A DNA stretch of 6,398 nt from Desulfobulbaceae bacterium (GTDB lineage: Bacteria > Desulfobacterota > Desulfobulbia > Desulfobulbales > SURF-16), in assembly GCA_021160685.1 (NCBI GenBank), contig JAGHCC010000241.1:1-6398 (forward strand). Direction: 5' to 3'. Both the position numbers and the translations under genes were made by a program. Below the pieces are notes generated by a model that was given only the letters and a program-made list of their open reading frames with translations, searched no databases and was not told where the DNA came from. Positions 1-6,047 of the stretch are shown in pieces. Position 1 is the stretch's first letter, and each line of letters begins with the position of its first letter.

Positions 1-585
1 GCACAGAGAACCGGCTCCCGCTGTCTGGGGCGTAATATCGCCATAGCCCAGGGTGGTCAGGGTGACCATGCTGAAATAATTAAAAATATGAAGAGGGTGG
101 TGCTGCGCGTTATCCAGCAATACGCCGCTGTACGAACCAGGACTCAATTCATATAACATGGTGTAGAGCGTTCCCCAGAACAGTCCGATAATGAGATAAA
201 GGCAGAGCGCCGCATAGAGAACGTTTATCGTCAATTTTTTAACATGGACAATCTGCATCGTATAGGAATACATCAAAAGAGAGAAATAGACGATAAAGAC
301 CAGGTACGAACCAAGTCGACTGAAATGAACAACGTCATATAACCCGAGCCAGTAAAGAACGAGAAGTACCGGGAGTAGAAAAAAGGCAATGGAACGTTGT
401 TCCTGATATTTACGCACGGCATAGACCGAAACTAACAGGGTAACTGACAGAGAGACATGGGCCACAATAGCTATAGATGGATAGGGGGAAAGAAAGGGGC
501 TGCCGACAATATAGAGCAACAGAAAAAAAAGAAGATTTCTGAAGCCGTTCCCCTCAAGAACGGTTTTTTTAAGGTTAACTCTCAT
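1..585 (-). CDS. Potassium channel family protein, C-terminal part outside the window
   Basis: This reading frame is open from an ATG at 585 to the window edge (195 codons, no stop), so the gene is partial at its 3' end. It shows a K+ channel selectivity filter, TTLGYGD, at residues 177-183, preceded by a pore-helix-like stretch (HIFNYFSMV, about 166-174). Hydrophobic segments at roughly 17-30, 37-56, 65-83, 92-110 and 119-143 suggest several membrane spans before the pore. The inner pore helix and any cytoplasmic regulatory domain would lie beyond position 1. By family knowledge (Ion_trans_2 pore), it should form an oligomeric K+-selective channel in the inner membrane. A GAGGG ribosome-binding site at 595-599 lies inside the end of the upstream outer-membrane factor gene, whose stop is only 2 nt before this ATG, so the two are almost certainly co-transcribed. 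Gating and ligand cannot be judged from this part. Confidence 0.88.
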   Translation of the reverse strand, partial: MRVNLKKTVLEGNGFRNLLFFLLLYIVGSPFLSPYPSIAIVAHVSLSVTLLVSVYAVRKYQEQRSIAFFLLPVLLVLYWLGLYDVVHFSRLGSYLVFIVYFSLLMYSYTMQIVHVKKLTINVLYAALCLYLIIGLFWGTLYTMLYELSPGSYSGVLLDNAQHHPLHIFNYFSMVTLTTLGYGDITPQTAGAGSLC

Positions 586-587
586 AT

Positions 588-2111
588 CTATTTTCCCTCA
601 GGGGAGGCCTCGTTTAACAGGTTCCCCCAATCAGTTCGTTGTTTCATTTTTTCTTTCATTTCCCGGGGCAGGTACTCTTTACCCTGCCGGATCTGCCAGC
701 CACCGCCAAGTGCCTTGTACAGGCCAATGACGTTGGTCACTATTGTTCCCTGCAACTGGGCGTGTTGATCCTGTTTCTGGGTCATTGCCCGTGTGGAGTC
801 AAGAACCCGCTGGTAACCAACAAATCCTTCTTCGTATTGAAGCGTTGCCAGTTCCATGGATCTTTTTGAGCTGACAATAGCCTGCAGGAGGTACTCTGCC
901 TCTTGTCTGGCATAGATAAATCCGGTCATATTGTCTTCAACTTCCCGGGCGGCGCCCAGTACCGTATTCTGATACGCAGTAATCAGCTGTTCCAGACGGG
1001 CATCCTGGATGCGTACCTGGTTTTTGAGACGACCGTAATTAAACAGGTTCCATTTGAAAGCAGGGCCGAAATTGTAGGAAAAACTGTTGGAATTGAAAAT
1101 GTCACCCAGGTCATTATCGCCTCTATCAGTGGAACTCCAGCCCAGCGAGCCGAACAGGGTAAAACTTGGAAACAACTCTGTCCGGGCAATGCCGATTTGG
1201 GCACTTTGTGCCGCAGCCTGCATTTCCGCCCTCCGTATGTCCGGGCGGCGCCGCAGCAGCTCTGCCGGAATATTAACGGCTATATCGGACTGGATTGTCG
1301 GTATTTTCTCGGTTTTTTTCAGCAGATTATCGAGATCACCAGGGAGCATTCCCAGGAGCACCGCCAGTGCATGTCTGTGGATAAAAAGCGTTGCCTGTAT
1401 GTGGGGAATCGTTGACTGGGTACTCGTCAACAGGGTCTTTGCCTGCATGACATCAAGCTCGGTCACGGTGCCGGCGTCGAACTGATACATGACCAGTTGC
1501 AGCCCGTCCTGTTGAATCTTGGCGTTTTTCTCGGCAAGACGGATACGCTCTTCCAGGGTGCAGATATTGACGTATGTTCTGGCAACTTCTGCTGTCAGGG
1601 AGACAAGGACATCATCATAGTCTGCAATGGTAGCCAGATAGGTGGCATCAGCCGACTCGATGCCTCGACGAAACTTCCCCCAGAAATCCATTTCCCAGCC
1701 GGCGTCAAAACCTACAGATGCAGCGTTGTAATATCGATCATCGGACGGCCCTGTGGAGCCGATGGTCATCAGGTCACCGTTCATTTCCTGAACTTGTGGA
1801 TAGAGCTGACCTTTGACAAATCCTAACTGGGCCCGTGCCTCCATGATCCGAAGCCCGGCGCTGCGAAGCGAGAGATTCTGCGCGTAAGCAGTCTGGACAA
1901 GATTGTCGAGAACCGGGTCATTGAACTGGGTCCACCAGGCAATGGATTCATCCTTTGAAGGTTTCTGGAAAAGGCCATTATCCTGCTCGCTCCAGGTCTT
2001 TGGCACCTGGGCTTCCGGTGTCTGAAAATCCGGGCCAAGCATGGTGCAGCCGCCAAGCCAGAGCAAAAGGACAGCTAAAAGAAACTGATATGTTAAGCGC
2101 TGTGGTGTCAT
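588..2111 (-). CDS. NodT-family outer-membrane efflux lipoprotein (TolC/OprM-like channel)
   Basis: The 507-residue product belongs to the outer-membrane factor family that forms trimeric channels for tripartite pumps. It begins with a lipoprotein signal peptide whose lipobox LGGC puts the lipidated cysteine at residue 22. Two OEP-type repeats follow, about residues 65-250 and 280-470. The NodT/OprM hallmark LLRRRPDIRRAE is at 285-296, followed by the usual QIGIARTELFPSFTL stretch, and YKALGGGW at 465-472 closes the core. A charged tail of about 35 residues (473-507) extends beyond the core and contains an RTDWG..L motif. The ATG at 2111 is supported by the correctly placed signal peptide, although no strong ribosome-binding site is visible. 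The gene starts 70 nt after the AI-2E permease and ends 2 nt before the channel gene. No adaptor or pump gene lies beside it here, so the exported substrate is unknown. Confidence 0.95.
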   Translation of the reverse strand: MTPQRLTYQFLLAVLLLWLGGCTMLGPDFQTPEAQVPKTWSEQDNGLFQKPSKDESIAWWTQFNDPVLDNLVQTAYAQNLSLRSAGLRIMEARAQLGFVKGQLYPQVQEMNGDLMTIGSTGPSDDRYYNAASVGFDAGWEMDFWGKFRRGIESADATYLATIADYDDVLVSLTAEVARTYVNICTLEERIRLAEKNAKIQQDGLQLVMYQFDAGTVTELDVMQAKTLLTSTQSTIPHIQATLFIHRHALAVLLGMLPGDLDNLLKKTEKIPTIQSDIAVNIPAELLRRRPDIRRAEMQAAAQSAQIGIARTELFPSFTLFGSLGWSSTDRGDNDLGDIFNSNSFSYNFGPAFKWNLFNYGRLKNQVRIQDARLEQLITAYQNTVLGAAREVEDNMTGFIYARQEAEYLLQAIVSSKRSMELATLQYEEGFVGYQRVLDSTRAMTQKQDQHAQLQGTIVTNVIGLYKALGGGWQIRQGKEYLPREMKEKMKQRTDWGNLLNEASPEGK

Positions 2112-2181
2112 GGATACGCTTACTGAATAAGGAGTTACTCGAAAGCTTGGTGATTTTACCCCGTGATTGGTTACGTCCGGT

Positions 2182-3276
2182 TTAATTGTTACTCATTGTA
2201 TCGGCTGTGGGGGAGGAAACCTGCTCCTCCTCTATCCAGGACATGAACAGGGTGTACATGATGGCAACAATGACCGCACCGACGAACAGGCCGATGATAC
2301 CGGAGAGCATCATGCCGCCCAGTGCTCCAACCAGGATAACCAGCATCGGGGCGTCAACCCCGCGTCCCATGAGTATGGGTTTTAAAAAGCTGTCACATCC
2401 ACTGACCAGGATAGCCCAGACAAGAAAGAGAACCGCCGGGGTGGTCTCTGCAAAACTGAAAACCCATGCTGCAATGGGACCAAGAACGAGAATAGGCGGC
2501 AGCTGAATAATGGCCAGGATCAAAACCAGACCAGCCCATAGACCGGCAGCAGGGACACCGACAATCAGCATCCCTATGACAGCGAGGGTGGCCTGAATAA
2601 AGGCAACACCGATAACTCCCTGCATAACCCCCCTGATGGTCGCCGTGCCCAGGGAGGTGATGTCTGCGGCCCTGTCTCCGGCAAAACGGGTAACAATCTT
2701 GTTCATGACTGCGATACCTTTTTCCGCCGTGGCCAACAGCGCCCCTGCTATGGCAACAGAGATGATAAACATGAAGACCACCTTCACTCCTCCGCCAAGC
2801 TTACCAAGCATGGCAAAGGCTACAGTTTCCAGCTGGGGCTTGAATTTTTTCAAGGTCGCCTCCAGATTTGTCGAGGCAAGAGACCATGTTTTATGAAGAG
2901 ATGCACCAATAATGGGCCAATCTTTCACCCCGGCTGGTGGCGGCGGTACGGACAGCGTTTCGTTCTCTACACTTTCTGTAACTGATTTCACGTGTTCAAC
3001 GGAAGAAGAAACGAGCATCACCGATGGGATGACTATGGCACCAATGACCACCAGTGAAAACAAAATTGCAACCATCTTCCTGCGTCCCCCAAAGCGACGG
3101 GAAATCTTACCAATAAGCGGTTCCACGGCTACAGCAATGATAATTCCCCAGAGACCCGGCATGACAAAGGGGTGAATGATGCGCAAGGTGTAAACCACCA
3201 AAGTTCCTAAAATCGCAATTTTAATAACCGTTTCAATGGCATTTTTTTCAAAAATCTTGCTGTCTATTGAGTCCAT
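2182..3276 (-). CDS. AI-2E family transporter (PerM/UPF0118 permease)
   Basis: The 364-residue polytopic inner-membrane protein is close to the usual length for the AI-2E exporter-like family (PF01594). Hydrophobic segments lie at roughly 16-34, 38-54, 67-91, 154-182, 214-242, 244-275, 280-295 and 308-345, with a large soluble loop between about 92 and 150. The C-terminal family signature is clear: D295..LKP, then a GRGVDAP stretch, a Gly-rich LVGALGG and GIIGLFVGAV. The loop carries a PPPP run near 111-114. The ATG at 3276 has an AGGA ribosome-binding site 5 nt upstream. Members have been linked to autoinducer-2 export or to Na+/H+ antiport, but most are uncharacterised, so the substrate here is not known. 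The gene heads the unit that continues into the outer-membrane factor and channel genes, and it is preceded by a 201-bp intergenic region. Confidence 0.93.
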   Translation of the reverse strand: MDSIDSKIFEKNAIETVIKIAILGTLVVYTLRIIHPFVMPGLWGIIIAVAVEPLIGKISRRFGGRRKMVAILFSLVVIGAIVIPSVMLVSSSVEHVKSVTESVENETLSVPPPPAGVKDWPIIGASLHKTWSLASTNLEATLKKFKPQLETVAFAMLGKLGGGVKVVFMFIISVAIAGALLATAEKGIAVMNKIVTRFAGDRAADITSLGTATIRGVMQGVIGVAFIQATLAVIGMLIVGVPAAGLWAGLVLILAIIQLPPILVLGPIAAWVFSFAETTPAVLFLVWAILVSGCDSFLKPILMGRGVDAPMLVILVGALGGMMLSGIIGLFVGAVIVAIMYTLFMSWIEEEQVSSPTADTMSNN

Positions 3277-3329
3277 GGTAATCCTGTTATTATATTTCGC
3301 TAAATAGAAGGTAACTATTCAGCAACACA

Positions 3330-3350
3330 ACCGGGGGACTGGCTCCCGGT
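3330..3350. repeat. GC-rich hairpin upstream of the permease gene
   Basis: ACCGGGGG and CTCCCGGT form an 8-bp stem (one G-U pair) around the 5-nt loop ACTGG. On the plus strand it is followed by ATTTATTTT, which gives a terminator-like look, but no plus-strand gene precedes it. On the minus strand, the direction of transcription here, it is not followed by a T-run. It sits 53 nt before the permease start, so it may be a terminator remnant, a leader structure or an mRNA-stabilising hairpin. Confidence 0.5.
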
Positions 3351-3406
3351 ATTTATTTTAAAAGTAACAAAAAAATATATCATCATTCCGGCATGTTTTT
3401 AGCTGG

Positions 3407-3418
3407 AGATAAGCACCC
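3407..3418 (-). repeat. Intergenic repeat motif GGGTGCTTATCT, copy 1
   Basis: The minus strand reads GGGTGCTTATCT here, an exact 12-bp match to the plus strand at 5032-5043. Similarity continues weakly past the core (a CTAA follows 4 nt later in both copies). The two copies are in opposite orientation and lie on either side of the DUF2092/Gly-rich gene pair. They could be copies of a small dispersed repeat or remnants of terminal inverted repeats. A chance match is not excluded for 12 bp. Confidence 0.4.
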
Positions 3419-3455
3419 TCAAAGCCAGGGTATAGAGCGGCTCTGTAAGGTGCTT
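3411..3455. repeat. Inverted repeat downstream of the Gly-rich gene
   Basis: AAGCACC at 3411-3417 is complementary to GGTGCTT at 3449-3455. Between them lie AGCC (3423-3426) with GGCT (3439-3442), and AGAGCGGCTCT (3434-3444), which can pair as alternative inner stems. It begins 22 nt after the stop codon of the Gly-rich gene in the direction of transcription. It could be a 3'-end mRNA structure or a palindromic repeat. It lacks an immediately following T-run on the minus strand, so it is not a textbook intrinsic terminator. Confidence 0.4.
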
Positions 3456-3477
3456 CTGAAGAGTTATCCGTCATCAA

Positions 3478-4101
3478 TTAATAACCTGCCGGCGAGTCTA
3501 CAGCAACATACGTTACCTGGTTGCCGGCATAACCCCTCTGATACCAGGTCGATGAACAGTTGTAATAAGAAACCCCGTTAACGACAACAGCTGATGTCCT
3601 ACATGGCAGTGTCGATATTGCCGCCGCACCTCCAGCTACCGCACCTCCAACGATAATCGTTGTGGAACTACCATAGCCATAGCCATAGCCATAACCATAA
3701 CGGTGGTCATCCCAGTAATCATCATGCTCGTCATCAATGAAGTCCTGCCTGTCTTCTTGACGGTCTTTTCTTGCCTCCTGCCGATTGTCTTGACGTTCCT
3801 GGCGATCGTCAGGATTCCGGTCCACGCTTTGTCCCTGATGGTTCTGGCGGATATTGTCCATGTTTTCACCTCTCTGGTGATTACTGGAAACCTGGCGTGA
3901 CCCTCGGTTACTGGAATTCTGCCTGTTATGTGAAAATCCTCCGCCACCGGCTACACCGCCACGTGAAAAGTGCCGGCCTCCACCACCTCCTCTGCCGCCT
4001 CCTCCTCTGCCACGGGCCTCAACAAGTTCAGCAACAAAAAAGACAGTAAGAACTAAAGCGATAGCGAAAATAACTGCATTGGATTTGAGATTAAGGTTCA
4101 T
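3478..4101 (-). CDS. Secreted low-complexity Gly/Arg/Gln/Tyr-rich protein of unknown function
   Basis: The 207-residue product has a Sec-type signal peptide (about 1-29, ending VEA). The mature part is made of distinct zones. Residues 30-56 are an RGG-like Gly/Arg-rich segment. Residues 57-96 are rich in Asn, Ser and Gln, and 97-120 carry DRQ/RQE-type charged repeats. An acidic patch (121-133) is followed by five Tyr-Gly dipeptides (135-144). A Gly/Ala-rich hydrophobic stretch (147-163) resembles a glycine zipper. The C-terminal segment (164-207) is the ordered part, with LPCRTSAVVVNGVSYYNC and a WYQ..Y stretch. Cys167 and Cys182 could form a disulfide. The tail resembles short domains in other uncharacterised bacterial envelope proteins. 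The ATG overlaps the stop of the DUF2092 gene (ATGA) and has GGGAGG at 4108-4113, 6 nt upstream, so the two are translationally coupled. A structural or envelope-associated role is an inference. Confidence 0.85.
   Translation of the reverse strand: MNLNLKSNAVIFAIALVLTVFFVAELVEARGRGGGGRGGGGGRHFSRGGVAGGGGFSHNRQNSSNRGSRQVSSNHQRGENMDNIRQNHQGQSVDRNPDDRQERQDNRQEARKDRQEDRQDFIDDEHDDYWDDHRYGYGYGYGYGSSTTIIVGGAVAGGAAAISTLPCRTSAVVVNGVSYYNCSSTWYQRGYAGNQVTYVAVDSPAGY
3671..3700. repeat. In-frame hexanucleotide tandem repeat encoding (Tyr-Gly)5
   Basis: Five consecutive 6-bp units (CCATAG three times, then CCATAA twice on the plus strand) lie inside the Gly-rich secreted protein gene. On the coding strand each unit encodes Tyr-Gly. 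As the unit is a multiple of three, copy-number change would alter length without a frameshift. Confidence 0.9.
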
Positions 4102-4862
4102 CGTGCACCTCCCTCGGTTTTATTCGTTACATCCGGTTCTGTGGACGGAAGTAAAGTCAGGATCTTTTCAGCACCTTTTGCTGGTGTAAAGATAAAGATA
4201 TCATCCGAGATCTTTGGTTCCAGATTCCAATCCGAAAATTGGGCCCAGAACTGGGGCTGACCCGGTGCATTTTTGTAGGTTATTACGATACGTTCAGGCA
4301 AGTTGTCTTTTGTAATCCAGACCTGGTAGTCGATGTCTTCTGTTTGGCCGGCAATGTGATCGGTCGGCGTCGCACCCAGGGTATTATGTTCTACATAGTC
4401 AACGCTCGTGGTCATCTTCAGAAATTCTGACGGGAAGGTCGTCGTCAGCATCCGTGCCAAGGGCACACGCATACCCATTTTGCCAACGGCATAACGAATT
4501 GCCCCATCCACATCGCCGGGGCGATCTGTTTGTGAATAAACGTTTTCGGACGCATTAAACAGCGTAATCACCTTACCGTCAAATATTAAAAGGCTTTCAT
4601 CGCCATCGCTTTGCCGAGCTTCGGCCCGTAGATGGTTCGGTCGGCTGATCGTTGTCGTACGTATTTCACTGAATTCGATTTTTTGTCCTGACTCCTGGAC
4701 AATATCATAGCCCATGTGAACAGTGACACTGTATTGCTTTGCTTCAGCCACTTTTTTTAACATACCAAAAACTTGTGATTTTGTGTCAGCCGCAAAGGCA
4801 CTGCCTGCAACCAGACACATTGCAATCACACAAATAGATAAATAACGATTTCTAGTCTTCAT
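4098..4862 (-). CDS. Exported DUF2092 domain protein (LolA/LppX-like fold expected)
   Basis: The 254-residue protein has a clear signal peptide (residues 1-24, cleavage after AFA). The mature sequence fits the DUF2092 family (PF09865). Visible features are ISRPNHLRAEAR at 72-83, a FDGKVITLFN strand pair at 94-103, NVYSQ at 107-111, YQVWITKDNLPERIVITYK at 179-197, PQFWAQFSDW at 203-212, and a closing IFIFTPAKGAEKI at 222-234. Family members are predicted periplasmic proteins with a lipoprotein-carrier-like beta fold. No function is established, so lipid or lipoprotein handling is an inference. A strong GGAGG ribosome-binding site at 4871-4875 lies 8 nt before the ATG at 4862. The stop overlaps the ATG of the secreted Gly-rich gene, so both are expected to be made together. 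Upstream are a direct-repeat pair and a 211-bp intergenic region, so a promoter is likely there. Confidence 0.9.
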   Translation of the reverse strand: MKTRNRYLSICVIAMCLVAGSAFAADTKSQVFGMLKKVAEAKQYSVTVHMGYDIVQESGQKIEFSEIRTTTISRPNHLRAEARQSDGDESLLIFDGKVITLFNASENVYSQTDRPGDVDGAIRYAVGKMGMRVPLARMLTTTFPSEFLKMTTSVDYVEHNTLGATPTDHIAGQTEDIDYQVWITKDNLPERIVITYKNAPGQPQFWAQFSDWNLEPKISDDIFIFTPAKGAEKILTLLPSTEPDVTNKTEGGAR

Positions 4863-4870
4863 TCATTTTA

Positions 4871-4875
4871 CCTCC
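4871..4875 (-). promoter_or_regulatory. Ribosome-binding site of the DUF2092 gene
   Basis: The minus strand reads GGAGG, 8 nt before the ATG at 4862. An out-of-frame ATG lies at 4866, 4 nt from the same site. The spacing and the signal peptide favour 4862. Confidence 0.8.
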
Positions 4876-4898
4876 CATATTCATTTGTTTTACCCGCA

Positions 4899-4927
4899 AA
4901 AGTGTGTGAAAATACAAAGTGTGTGAA
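4899..4927. promoter_or_regulatory. Tandem 12-bp direct repeat, possible operator
   Basis: AAAGTGTGTGAA occurs exactly at 4899-4910 and again at 4916-4927, a 17-bp period, and the similarity extends over neighbouring bases (copies continue AAAT and GAT). On the transcribed strand each reads TTCACACACTTT. The copies lie 37-65 nt before the DUF2092 start, where a regulator or the polymerase would bind. The regulator is unknown. Two local copies of a low-complexity GTGTGTG string could also arise by slippage. Confidence 0.45.
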
Positions 4928-5031
4928 GATTTTTAAGGTGGATATCTGATTAAATTTATGTAACTCATGATGTTCACAAGAAGAAGGAAAGACTTGCTGT
5001 CAGTGTATTCAAATCAGGATCTGTTTTTAAG

Positions 5032-5043
5032 GGGTGCTTATCT
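5032..5043 (+). repeat. Intergenic repeat motif GGGTGCTTATCT, copy 2
   Basis: This is the plus-strand copy of the 12-bp motif found in opposite orientation at 3407-3418. It directly adjoins the insertion-sequence-like stretch at 5049-5075, which suggests that it belongs to a slightly larger repeated unit. Confidence 0.4.
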
Positions 5044-5048
5044 TCGAC

Positions 5049-5075
5049 TAAGGGCCTGTGCAAAAAATAAGTGTC
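5049..5075 (+). repeat. Possible insertion-sequence end or MITE remnant
   Basis: The stretch AGGGCCTGTGCAAAAAATAA, followed by GTGTC, resembles the type of terminal sequence seen beside transposases in deltaproteobacterial genomes. This is recognised from memory only. It reaches the stop codon of yegS. No transposase and no matching opposite end lies in the window, so at most it is a remnant. Confidence 0.25.
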
Positions 5076-5973
5076 ACAACCTGATCAGACAAGGGCAGTC
5101 TTTCGGTAAAACAAGTTGTATTTCCGCAGGTAATACATCAATACGAAGATGGTTGGTTTTGTATGGCTCGCCATCGAGATTCACGGAGCTGGATTGCTTC
5201 GGCCAGGATTCCAGCCATTTTGTCTGGAACCGTTTAACGTATTTTCCTCCGGAAGATGGATTTAGAACCTCTTGAATGACCTGGCCGACATCTGTGAATG
5301 GAAATGTATATATGACCAAACAATCTAATAAACCGTCATTAATATAAGCATCAGGCGCAAGAACCTGCCCTCCGCCGGCTTGTCTGCCGTTGCATACAGC
5401 ACCCATAATAGCGGAGCCCTCCAGTTCAATACCCTCTGCCGACAAACGCCCTTGGCGGTGGGTGAAATTGAGAGCCTTAACAACAGCCGTGAGAGCATAA
5501 GCTCCTCCTCCGAGAAAGTTTTTTAACTGGACTGGGGTGTCAGCAGATACTTGAGCCCCAAATCCTCCGGAGGCCACATTGATAAAATATCTGTCGTTGG
5601 CTCGGACAATATCTATAGCGCTGGTCGTACCGTGCACAGCCAGCCGGAGTGCATTCATCGGATTGAGAGGAATATTACAGGCTGTAGCAAAATCGTTAGC
5701 AGTACCAAGTGGCATAATTGCTAATTCAGGGCGTTTGTTGCCGGCAAGTTTCGCCATGCCATTCACGATTTCATTCAGCGTACCATCGCCACCAGCTGCG
5801 ACAATACGCTGAATACCTTCACGACTAGCTTCATTTACGAACCGCTCCGCATCCCCATGCTCCCAAGTGACACGAATCTCAATACCCGATGATTTTTTGC
5901 GCAAGATTGAAACAGCAGAGCGAATTTCGTCCAAATGTGCTTTTTTCCCATTTAATATAATTCGTATCATCAT
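5074..5973 (-). CDS. yegS: YegS-type lipid kinase (diacylglycerol kinase catalytic domain)
   Basis: The 299-residue product matches the length and organisation of E. coli YegS, a cytoplasmic or membrane-associated kinase that phosphorylates lipids (phosphatidylglycerol in vitro) and belongs to the DAGK catalytic/NAD-kinase-like superfamily. The N-terminal nucleotide-binding domain shows the GGDGTLNE signature at 61-68 and PLGTANDFA at about 87-95. The C-terminal beta domain carries NGRQAGGGQ, INDGLLD and NLDGEP, where the last motif contributes to the active site and metal binding in the family. It ends with LPKDCP, like E. coli YegS. Two adjacent ATGs (5973 and 5970) are possible. The nearby AAGG fits the second slightly better, and the choice changes only one residue. 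The gene follows the pqiB-like gene with a 74-nt gap, which suggests co-transcription and a shared role in envelope lipid metabolism. Confidence 0.95.
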   Translation of the reverse strand: MMIRIILNGKKAHLDEIRSAVSILRKKSSGIEIRVTWEHGDAERFVNEASREGIQRIVAAGGDGTLNEIVNGMAKLAGNKRPELAIMPLGTANDFATACNIPLNPMNALRLAVHGTTSAIDIVRANDRYFINVASGGFGAQVSADTPVQLKNFLGGGAYALTAVVKALNFTHRQGRLSAEGIELEGSAIMGAVCNGRQAGGGQVLAPDAYINDGLLDCLVIYTFPFTDVGQVIQEVLNPSSGGKYVKRFQTKWLESWPKQSSSVNLDGEPYKTNHLRIDVLPAEIQLVLPKDCPCLIRL

Positions 5974-6047
5974 CTGCCTTTAACAAGTCTCAGTTCAAAT
6001 AGCACGGAGCTGTCTGTTTTTTTGTTTGTCGACGTTTTGGCGTTTCC

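Larger units (their letters stand above)
3277..3477. other. Intergenic region between the Gly-rich gene and the AI-2E permease
   Basis: This 201-bp stretch lies between two co-directional genes. It holds a GC-rich hairpin (3330-3350), a longer inverted repeat just after the Gly-rich gene (3411-3455), and an A/T-rich stretch between them (about 3351-3382). A TATAAT string occurs 12 nt before the permease ATG on the minus strand, but it is too close to the start to be a normal -10 box unless the mRNA is leaderless. A good -35/-10 pair was not found. It probably contains the end of the upstream transcript and the promoter or leader of the permease unit. No gene is supported here. Confidence 0.6.
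4863..5073. other. Intergenic region between yegS and the DUF2092 gene
   Basis: The 211-bp A/T-rich stretch probably holds the promoter of the DUF2092 pair on the minus strand. It contains a strong ribosome-binding site (4871-4875), a tandem 12-bp direct repeat (4899-4927), an intergenic repeat motif (5032-5043) and an insertion-sequence-like stretch (5049-5075). TTGTGA (minus strand, 4979-4974) with TAAATT 15 nt further on could be a weak -35/-10 pair, but spacing and match are poor. The small plus-strand reading frame that starts at 4967 runs antisense into yegS and is not convincing as a gene. Confidence 0.55.

Noticed and set aside
457..768. 103-residue plus-strand reading frame
   Set aside because: It crosses the channel start and the end of the outer-membrane factor gene antisense to both, with no recognisable features.
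903..1415. 170-residue plus-strand reading frame
   Set aside because: It lies wholly inside the outer-membrane factor gene on the opposite strand and shows no domain or signal. The minus-strand frame has unmistakable NodT motifs.
3288..3294. TATAAT-like -10 box before the permease gene
   Set aside because: It lies about 12 nt before the ATG with no properly spaced -35, so a normal leader carrying the observed ribosome-binding site would not be made.
3393..3581. 62-residue plus-strand frame across the 3' end of the Gly-rich gene
   Set aside because: It is antisense to the conserved C-terminal domain and has no motif or ribosome-binding site that stands out.
3671..3700. CRISPR-like short repeats
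   Set aside because: The 6-bp units are directly adjacent with no spacers and encode Tyr-Gly in frame, so this is a coding microsatellite.
3636..3947. 103-residue minus-strand frame inside the Gly-rich gene
   Set aside because: It is a shifted frame of the repetitive region. The main frame has a signal peptide, a ribosome-binding site and a translational overlap.
4967..5275. 102-residue plus-strand frame starting in the intergenic region
   Set aside because: Two thirds of it is antisense to the conserved C-terminal part of yegS, it lacks a convincing ribosome-binding site, and its sequence looks random.
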